Shown piece by piece: positions 56,391-64,000 of a stretch of 64,000 bases of DNA. Source of the DNA: Trichoplusia ni (lineage: Eukaryota; Arthropoda; Insecta; Lepidoptera; Noctuidae); assembly GCF_003590095.1 (NCBI RefSeq), contig NC_039481.1, positions 10,757,895-10,821,894 on the forward strand, read 5' to 3'. The translations under genes were made by a program, and so were the position numbers. How positions within the stretch are numbered: position 1 is the stretch's first letter; each line of letters starts with the position of its first letter. The notes under the pieces are model-generated. The model was not told where the DNA came from. It made no database searches and was given only the letters and a program-made list of their open reading frames with translations.

Positions 56391-57117
56391 ACTAAATAAT
56401 AAAATAATTTGGTACAAGTTCATAGATATGCGTCAAAAAGTAAGTTAAAACCTTATGATAAATATTAAATAATTTTAAAATTAAGAAAAAATATGTTATT
56501 TAAATACCTATTTTGAGTAAAAATTAAACAAAATAGTTCGGAAACATCATAATATGCGCTTCTAGGACTTTTTAAAATCCACTTTACCTTTATAAATGCT
56601 TTTTAAAATAATTGGCCAAATAGTAGGCTTATTTAAAGCCTCAAACTTGCAGCCAATTTTTTTTTTAATTCAATATTATAATTAATTTCTTCATTTAAAA
56701 AATATAAGTTTTTGTCCACTATAAACAGATTACCGGCCGGTAACTCAGCTAGAATTAAAAAAAAGAACATATAAGTTAAAAACTCACGTTAAAAATAAAG
56801 CCACAGTTTCTTTTACGTTGTTCCATTGTGTAACACAAAAAGTAAATCCCGCTGTTCGCTCATAATTCATGCATCTACACGATAAACCGGTCCGAGATGC
56901 ATATTCATATTTTACAGCTGCAAATATTTGTACTTACCCATCTTCCTGGCTTACAGATTAAGTGCTGAGATAAAGTGTTTTTGTTTTATGGCTACGGTGT
57001 TTTATAATTTTTTGCTTTCATGTTCTTTATATGGTGTGTATTAAAATTCGTTTCTATATGTATGGCTTTGTACAGTTTTTTGTAAGAATAAACACAGGCA
57101 TTGTCTAAAAGGTATAC
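56391..57117. other. Non-coding stretch
   Basis: Very AT-rich, no element recognised. Confidence 0.5.
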
Positions 57118-57236
57118 CTTAGCCACAGTACATAAAGGGCAAACATGAATGGGTTTCAGTCAGTAAAAGATCTCCTTTTTGCTCAGCCCAACGGGGAGAG
57201 ACGCATTTGATGATTTCCTATCCAAAAAGAAAGAAT
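57118..57236 (+). mobile_element. Interspersed repeat, 'AGTAAAA..GCTCA.CCCA' family, copy 3
   Basis: ATGAATGGGTTTCAGTCAGT, TTTTTGCTCAGCCCAACGGG and GCATTTGATGATTTCCTATC match the 3' half of the minus-strand copy at 36.8-37.1 kb. Confidence 0.55.
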
Positions 57237-57476
57237 AAGAAATTTAGCATTGGAGAGAGGAGATGATGTAGAAAAATAAATGATGGTGTCAATTTTTTCC
57301 CCAGCACTAATACTTATTAAGTACTGAGTTTAAATTTCGTACTAATATCAACTTATTTTGATAGTAACTGTCGTGAGAATGATTCATTATTAAATGATGT
57401 AACGGTTTACTCACGCGTATTTATCGACGTAGCCCGACTAGTTTCCGTTACATATTTAATAATATCAACTTATGCA

Positions 57477-57809
57477 CTATACAAGAAATAATTCATGAAG
57501 TATTCTAAAAAAGTATTTCCAGTAAAAACAACGCATAAAACAACCGTACCCATTACCACTGCATTTTAATTGCAATAATAAAACTGGATATCCATTTTGA
57601 CCGCGCGGAATGAAATGATTACCTCGCTTTAAACTTTCTTCGTAATTGTGTTTAATTTCCTTAGAGTCAACTTCGTTTTTTTCATACTCTTTGGAACTAA
57701 TTAGTGATTTAACTACACTTTTAATAGATTTCCTTCTAGCTTTGTGAAGAATGCTGTTCAAAGGAGAACCAGGATTTTGTAGGTCATTAAAGTGAATGGA
57801 GAATCTAGA
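57477..57809 (-). other. 110-codon open frame, unrecognised, weak candidate exon
   Basis: The minus strand is open from 57809 to the stop at 57477. The reading has a Lys/Glu/Ser-rich middle (ARRKSIKSVVKSLISSKE and KEIKHNYEESLKRG) and a TTAATCTAG acceptor-like word at its start. There is no ATG near the beginning and no clear donor. Open frames of this length are expected about twice by chance in this window, so the call rests only on its protein-like composition. Confidence 0.15.
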
Positions 57810-58017
57810 TTAACCTTTTTCTCGTTGAGGAATGGGGTAAGCGTTGAATTCCATTTTAATGAAGGTATTTCTCTAGTGCTCTTTTCTTCTTTTTGATGTT
57901 ACTAGGTTTAAGCACAATTTGCCTGTGTTATACAAAGTGATGATAACCATGTTACATGATCTTTTATGAGAAATCATCAATTGTTTAAGTCTGATTATTA
58001 ACTTCTGATAGACATCT

Positions 58018-58060
58018 TTCAATGAAACTGGTCAAGTGTGCTTAGGACTCGCAATGGTGA
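58018..58060 (+). repeat. Head fragment of the 'GACAG.CGGAC' repeat
   Basis: CAATGAAACTGGTCAAGTGT, GCTTAGGACTCGC matches the family head. Confidence 0.45.
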
Positions 58061-58406
58061 CCTACAAATTAATTTGTCTCATAACAAATTGGTGTCTTTA
58101 ACAATACCCGTGGCCATGCTTAGTAGGTAAGACCAGTATTTTGTGATCCTTAATCTTGCTCTGAGTCTGAACTCCCGCGATACAATTATTTAATTTCATA
58201 GTGTGGGAGCCATTTAAGAAGCGAATCCCTTTATGACAGAACAAATCATTAGCATAGCTTATTTTTCTGTTCCTGTGATAACTTTAGGCTTATCACAGCA
58301 TTTGAATACCGATTCAAATAGACATTTGAGTACTTCAAATGATGTCATCATCTTAACTTCATATCATAGTATCTTATTGAACATTGCTTCGCTCTTAAGA
58401 CGCCTC

Positions 58407-58420
58407 ACGCGTCGACGCGT
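58407..58420. other. 14-bp perfect palindrome ACGCGTCGACGCGT
   Basis: An uninterrupted GC-rich palindrome in AT-rich surroundings. It contains two MluI-type ACGCGT words around a GTCGAC centre. It could be a protein-binding site; nothing else marks it. Confidence 0.6.
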
Positions 58421-60880
58421 ACAGTAATACGATCTATTAGTTATCCCACAATCGATTCGATACTAAGCGTATGTCATTGAAGTGAAATATACGGGACTAG
58501 AGTCCACCAGAACAAGTGTTTTTTTTTTGATTTTGTAGAAGTGTTCAAAACTCTGGTATGTGGTTTTAAGTGTCCAGTTTCAACGATTACCTACATCTGT
58601 ATTAATACTAGAAAACATTTTTTTCAAGAAACGGTGGAGAGCCTATAAAACCTATAAAATATATAAATATGGCGATTTATTAATTTATATTGTGAAAAAT
58701 GGTTTGAATAAAAAAAAAAGACAACATTTTTTTTCCTGGATCGTTTTCGTCTAAAAACAATTTCTTTGGAAAATATAATACCTACTTTCTTCTAAGAAAC
58801 TTTTTCCATAGTTACAGACAATTCCTTTACAAAAAGTTAGGTCACATTTAATTGTTATCAGTATCTAATTGCTGAGCAAATTCAAATCGTAAATGTTTTA
58901 ACATCTAAAGACACCCAACAAGTATGACAAACTGTGTCTCCATATATTTTTGGACGTTTAAAGTGAGAGCAATAAATTCTATCAAAATTCATGCGTCCAA
59001 TATCTATCTGTTCGGGTTAAAATATGAGACAATAAGATTGGACGACTTTGAAAACATAAATTTTGGGACGAACCCTGCGACTGTAAGAGCGGTCGATAGA
59101 AATATATATCTTATGTTGCTAGTTATGTTAAAGGACTGAATTTTAATTTGTATGTACCGCATGTAGGCATTCAGACAGTTAATATAATACAGGCAATCGG
59201 ATAATTTGTTTGGTGATTTAATTTTAATTTTGAAGAAAGGAGAAAAAAAATGAGAACTGTATATTTCTGTTACTGTGATGGTTTTAATGTGACTTGGGTA
59301 TAGTTTTTGAGGATCTAGTGGTTAAAATATGAAACGGCGTTGCTTGTTACACGAAATATAAATATAGTTTGAGAGTCAGGCGATTTCAAGTGATGGTACC
59401 AAAATGATGTCACAGTTCTTTTTAATATTTTCTGTCTTTTTTTTTCATGACACCCTTTACAGGCAGACAGTGGAAATTTCTGTTCTCAATCTAACAAAAT
59501 AATAACAAAAATGCAACGGGTGAGTTCATTTTGCTTTTTTATAGCACATAAATCACACTTTATCGTTTTTTTTGTTTAATTTTGGATTTAATAAGTTACA
59601 TTTATTGCTAACACCTATTTAATGGCTCTATTATTTTCATCATTTAACAAATAAAGTATTGTCGTCTTCTTCAAAACCATTAAGCAGCATAAAATTATAC
59701 TTGACAGCAATAAATAGTTTCTATACCTAATAGATACGCCAATAACATTTCTTCTGAGTTTCACTCGCTTCTCACAGTGCTTATTTTGTTTGTAGAAAAG
59801 CTCGTGGAAGATAGCAATAAATATTGCACATTTCAACTTGGAGTACTGAAAAGCTTCCTTTATTTTTACGCTCAGATTGCGAAAGAATGAGCACTGACCG
59901 ACGTGCTTCGTATTGCAATCGCATTGCACGGAATAAATAGAAATAAAATTGTTAACCTATTGTTAAGACTTCGCTATCAGACTGATGTATGGCAAACAAT
60001 CCTAGGAGAAAAAGTTTAAGTATTATGGTTACATACGGAACTACTAACTTACTTGTCCGTCCATCTGTCACCAATCTATAGAGAAGCACTCTGGTGGCTC
60101 TAGCCTGTAAATTCTAGATTATTTACCTGATTTCCAGCACAAAGTGATGGAGATAACTATAAGAATTTTCCAAAGATGGCAAATGTCATAATTAAGACCG
60201 AGTGTCGTGTCAATGGCGTTAGAATTAATGAATAAAATGTCTAATAAAATGTATCAGTCTTAATATAAGTACTTCAGACTCTTCCTTAATATTTTCAACA
60301 GCTATGTAAATATTTTTATTGTTTTCAACAAGCAATTGGATTTCAATTTATTCGTCGCCACGTCCAATGGTGTTACCCCGGCGAAATTTTCGTCCGTTTA
60401 GTATTCTTACCGTTCACACTTCATCAAATTCAATTTACTTTGGTTTTTCATCGTTTTTATATTGTTATCCATACTACTGTTTTGTATTATTTATTGTCTA
60501 TTCGTTTGTATAAGTATTTTGGTTTTTAGGCTGGTGTTTTGTGCTTTTTGTTTATAAAAATCAGTTGTTGAATCCTTTTTATTTTTAACAAGTACAATTA
60601 CTATTTGAAAAATAATTATTATTTTTGCGTTCTTTATTTTAAAGCTGAAATATTTTAACAATGTAACATGATTATCAAATCAAAATCCACAGTTTTTATT
60701 TCAGGTAGGCCTTTTAGAACGTGACGTCAATGTTCTAAAATGTCACTATTGCAACCTTGCATCTAAATCAGTTTATTATGGTTATTGATAAAATTATTCA
60801 ACTCAGAATCAGGTATCAAAGTGTTAATATTTTTAGTAGATTTAAAACAGGAGTTCAAGAATAATTCGATTATTTAACAA
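58421..60880. other. Non-coding stretch
   Basis: AT-rich with the repeat fragment at 60028-60092 and a TGACGTCA at 60722; no gene recognised. Confidence 0.5.
60028..60092 (-). repeat. Core fragment of the 'GACAG.CGGAC' repeat
   Basis: The minus strand ATAGATTGGTGACAGATGGA, CGGACAAGTAAG, then TAGTTCCGTATG: shortened core and end. Confidence 0.5.
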
Positions 60881-61020
60881 ATGTATCAATGTGCACGGCT
60901 TCAAAATTCTCATGAAGAAGACGCGGCAAGAAAATCCATTACTCCCAACTCCATGGTAAGTAATGTTGTGTCAATAAAGTATTCTTGTTCCACATCCATC
61001 ATTAAATTTCTGGAGATAAT

Positions 61021-61200
61021 ATAAATAAAATAAATAAATAATTCATTTATTCTCTCATCACAAATGTGGGTACGTAACAGTGTGGTTAAACTAATACATA
61101 GTAAAATAACATTTGTGAGAGACTGGTGCCCAAAAAAGGTTTCAAACCTGTGTTACGGAAATTAGAATAGGATTATCAATCTCATTACAACAATAGATGG
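61021..61200 (-). mobile_element. Probable retroelement 3'-end remnant (minus strand)
   Basis: The minus strand ends GATGAGAGAATAAATGAATT, ATTTATTTATTTTATTTAT: a polyadenylation-type word followed by an (ATTT)n tail. The body upstream (ACTGTTACGTACCCACATTT) has no open frame. Confidence 0.35.
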
Positions 61201-63624
61201 CTTACGCCTAATCTAAGGGTATGCGCGTATGTACAACAGCTTATACATCAAAATATTCACCGGCGTATAACAGATTAGCCGACAGATGCATCGAAACCGC
61301 TGTCGAATACAGGGAAGCGGATCGAAGCAGCTTGTTGTGGCGAGTTACACATTAATACTGAAACCCAACACTAATATGTATTGGAATAGTAAGAGTGTTT
61401 CCCGGTGGGAACAGGATAGGAAAGAATCTTCTTATCGTTTGCCCTACGGTCCAGCTCTCGTAGCCCGTAGGCTTCTGACGTAGCTTAAAAACGTCATTGA
61501 AAAAATTCTCAGGTCTGCCGGTTTCCTTACAATTTTTTTCTTCACCGTTCTTAGCAAGAAATAGTTACTTCATTATACGCGTATGGGTACAAGTTTTTTT
61601 GATGTGTTGCATCTGATATCATGAGCTTAAATTTCTTATGAGATATTTGATTTCCTGTTCAACATATATTTTTTGTGTGTTTATCACATTCAATGCACTT
61701 GTCATTGATTGAAAACTTTTGTTAGAAAGCGTTCTTTATATATTAATTTAAGCCTTAATAATTTCCGTTGCAAGGAATTAGGTAAAGCCACGCCGGAGAT
61801 GCTTAATCCAAACATTCTTGCCACATAACACCCTAATGGTCAAAACCAACAATAAAAAAAAACTACCATCTCCCTAACACATAAAAATGGTCAACTAAGA
61901 GCAACAATAGATTTAAGCACTTTCGAACTTATGACGAAGTCGGAACAAGTTTAAAGTAAAACGATTGAACGAGACAAGAAGTTCGTCCCGTTCGTTCAAG
62001 TTACCGGGTTTCAAAGCAAGTGGTTCATGTAGCAATCACTTAACTCGGCGACAATGTGTTTGATCGATTAAACTAATTGGATCGTCGAAGTTTCGAGAAT
62101 TTGTAATTGATAATATCGAGTGTTAGCAAGAATTGATGGTTATTGTTTGAAGTTTTTGAGGTGTGAAGATAGGAAGATGTTCTTTGGATTTTTTTTTGTA
62201 GAAAGTTGGGTTTGGAAATTGGCTTTGGGAGAAGAAATCCAGGCTTGAATATTTTGTTATGAAATTAATAGAAATATCTAAGTTCCAAGGAATTATATTG
62301 CAATGTCTTTATTGAAGTTCTGTTCGCGGGAGTTCATCGTCATCGTGTTTGAAGGTCTTTCGCTGTTGTTTTGACAGCCTTCTGGAATGTTATAGTACCC
62401 AGTAAAATTGAGGAGCTGAAGTACGACAGCCAGAAGCACTATGTAAAACACAGTATTTATCTAAAATCAACTACATAAGTCATCCAATTAGTTTAAAATA
62501 CTAGACACATTAATTATACCACACTTTTTTCAAATATATTTTTCGATACGTCTACAAAACATTGCCTCTCAAACACCTTCTCACAAGTAAATTGAATCTT
62601 TTACCACAATTTCTATAGGCCATTCTCAACAAACATTAATTACGCTTAATTCCACATCTATAGATGATCGCCTGTCGTGCTTTCCGCTCGACATAAATCA
62701 AGTAGCCGGTGACACCTCATAATTTAGAGCAGTCTCGTAAATAAACTAAGCACGTAATCAACAATAGCATAAGCGAAGCTCCTTTTACGAAGGATTTGAT
62801 TAAGGAGATAATTAGCTTTTAAAGAATTAATTTTAAATTTAAAAACCGTTATTTTTTTTCTTTTTATTTTACTTCCTTCATTTTAACTAATGTGTTTTTT
62901 GAAGAAACTCCAATAAATTAAAATGATGCTTGTATACGACATTAATCACTTATCACAAGAGCGATTCAATCAGCGTTTCTTATTGTGGAAATATTACCCA
63001 GTGAAACCTTGCCGTGTGTGAAGAAAATAAAATAAGAAAATCTATTTTAGGATGGTAAACAAAACAAACCATAAATTAAATCACCTTACACCCAAAATAT
63101 ACCAACACGTCCCAACAATAAAAGTACTCCGACAAAAACTCAACCTTTATGTTCATCACCCCTGGCGACACAAAACATTTTAGTGGCAACCCTACCTGTT
63201 GTTGAACTATAAACTACCGCATCTATTCACCTGTACTCAACAATACCCTTCAGCAAGTACAATGGCCAACAAAAGAGTTGTGCGTGACGAACTCGCGGAA
63301 TGATTTAGTACAGTCGCGTGGAGTGAGAACAATGTACGCACTCTCCTTAGTACAGTAAATGTATATTTTAATGTAAGTAATGGCGTCGGGTTGGACTGAA
63401 TGAAATTTTGTCGAGTTTGTATGTAAATGGAAGTTTTTGTATTCAAGACAAGTTTTTGTGCTGTTTCAAGTGGAGATAATAAACGCCTGTAATTTTCCCA
63501 GACCACTTTTTTCGCGTAGGAAAGTACAGGCATCGACTACTATTTGCAAATACTGCAATGAAATAATTTAAACCGCCGGTCATTTTAGCAACTGCATTCT
63601 AGCACACATCAAGAGTTTGTCTTA
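61201..63624. other. Non-coding stretch
   Basis: The 98-codon minus frame at 63237-63533 has no domain. No further repeats of the known families are seen. Confidence 0.5.
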
Positions 63625-63708
63625 GTTCATGGCATCCTGACACGTCTTATAACCTGCGTATAGCCAGGAGTCGCAAGTTTGAGTCCTGTCTGATATTTTA
63701 ATTTTTTC
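63625..63708 (+). mobile_element. SINE fragment, third family
   Basis: Contains GTATAGCCAGGAGTCGCAAG, then TTTGAGTCCTGTCTGATATT and a T-rich end. It shares the AGTC..CAAG(T/TT)(G)AGTCCTGTCTG core with the copies at 44.5 and 52.6 kb. Confidence 0.5.
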
Positions 63709-64000
63709 ACCGTGTTAGTTACCATAAACGATGAACGTTGAAAATCAGCATTTAATTCTGAATTTCATAACAACACTACAATAAATCAGTTTCAAGAACA
63801 ATCAACAGTGAAGTGAAAATGGAAAATTTTAGCGTTGCTGATTGGCCATTTAGGTCTTCATTCAGAGATAACCTATGTGAATGCAGGATTACCGAGCCTT
63901 CACTGAATACTGGCGTAAAATACGGACATTTGATGGCTGCATTTCGCACGAGTTACTAGAATTAGAAGTCCAATTACATTCCAAATATGCCAAAGGCCTT

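Noticed and set aside
56942..56968. 27-nt microexon between TTATCTCAG and GTAAGTAC on the minus strand
   Set aside because: Too short to distinguish from chance; no partner exons.
60881..60955. ATG plus 25 codons running into a GTAAGT donor (MYQCARLQNSHEEDAARKSI ...), like a first exon
   Set aside because: The phrase around GAAGAAGACGCGGCAAGAAA resembles parts of common retroelement 3' regions in insects, and there is a CAATAAAG just downstream. Chance or repeat origin is more likely than a host exon.
63237..63533. 98-codon minus-strand frame near the right edge
   Set aside because: No domain, no start context, length within chance expectation.
1..64000. CRISPR arrays, operons, bacterial promoters or riboswitches
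   Set aside because: Nothing in the window fits a prokaryotic genome: no dense coding and no ribosome-binding sites, while SINEs, a LINE and splice-type signals are present. The 57-bp array has no unique spacers.

Overview
The window is AT-rich eukaryotic DNA (roughly one third G+C by eye) with no dense coding, no operon-like layout and many short interspersed repeats. The repeats are the best clue to its source. There are tRNA-derived SINEs with A and B boxes, three copies of the CTAGCTGTTGCCCGCGACTT repeat, two copies of the 'tttttcccaactatgtt' repeat, and about a dozen decayed copies of a repeat with a 'ggtgacagacggacagac' core. Together these are typical of moth and butterfly genomes (Lepidoptera). 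The SINE body at 6.9 kb and 56.0 kb looks most like those I recall from noctuid moths, but that narrower assignment is only a suggestion.

The only convincing long coding unit is a non-LTR retrotransposon (LINE) on the + strand at about 10.4-15.5 kb. It has ORF1 (11085-12404: coiled coil plus a degenerate SGNH/esterase-like region), ORF2 (12385-15291: AP endonuclease plus reverse transcriptase), a short 3' UTR with AATAAA, and a TTA-repeat tail. Both ORFs are open throughout. ORF2 lacks an upstream ATG and overlaps the end of ORF1 in the +1 frame, which implies an unusual way of starting translation.

Layout: 0-10 kb holds dispersed repeat fragments, one possible short coding exon (4232-4327), a SINE and a moth-type interspersed repeat. 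10.4-15.5 kb is the LINE. 15.5-27 kb is AT-rich non-coding DNA with repeat copies. 27.0-32.7 kb is a compositionally distinct block. It is bounded by 127-bp inverted repeats of about 99% identity and holds a nested 333-bp/57-bp hairpin tandem array near one end and a decayed 80-88-bp tandem array, capped by a 176-bp duplication, near the other. A 72-bp perfect inverted repeat and an exon-like open stretch lie at its right end. 32.7-64 kb is again mostly non-coding, with SINE and repeat fragments, a GC-rich exon-like segment with good splice signals (43370-43477), several hairpins and a scatter of TGACGTCA motifs.

I see no host gene that can be named. The region could be intergenic or lie in the long introns of a large gene; the two + strand exon-like segments are the only hints of the latter. 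Open frames of about 100-150 codons elsewhere occur at roughly the number expected by chance in DNA of this composition and length, so most are not annotated.
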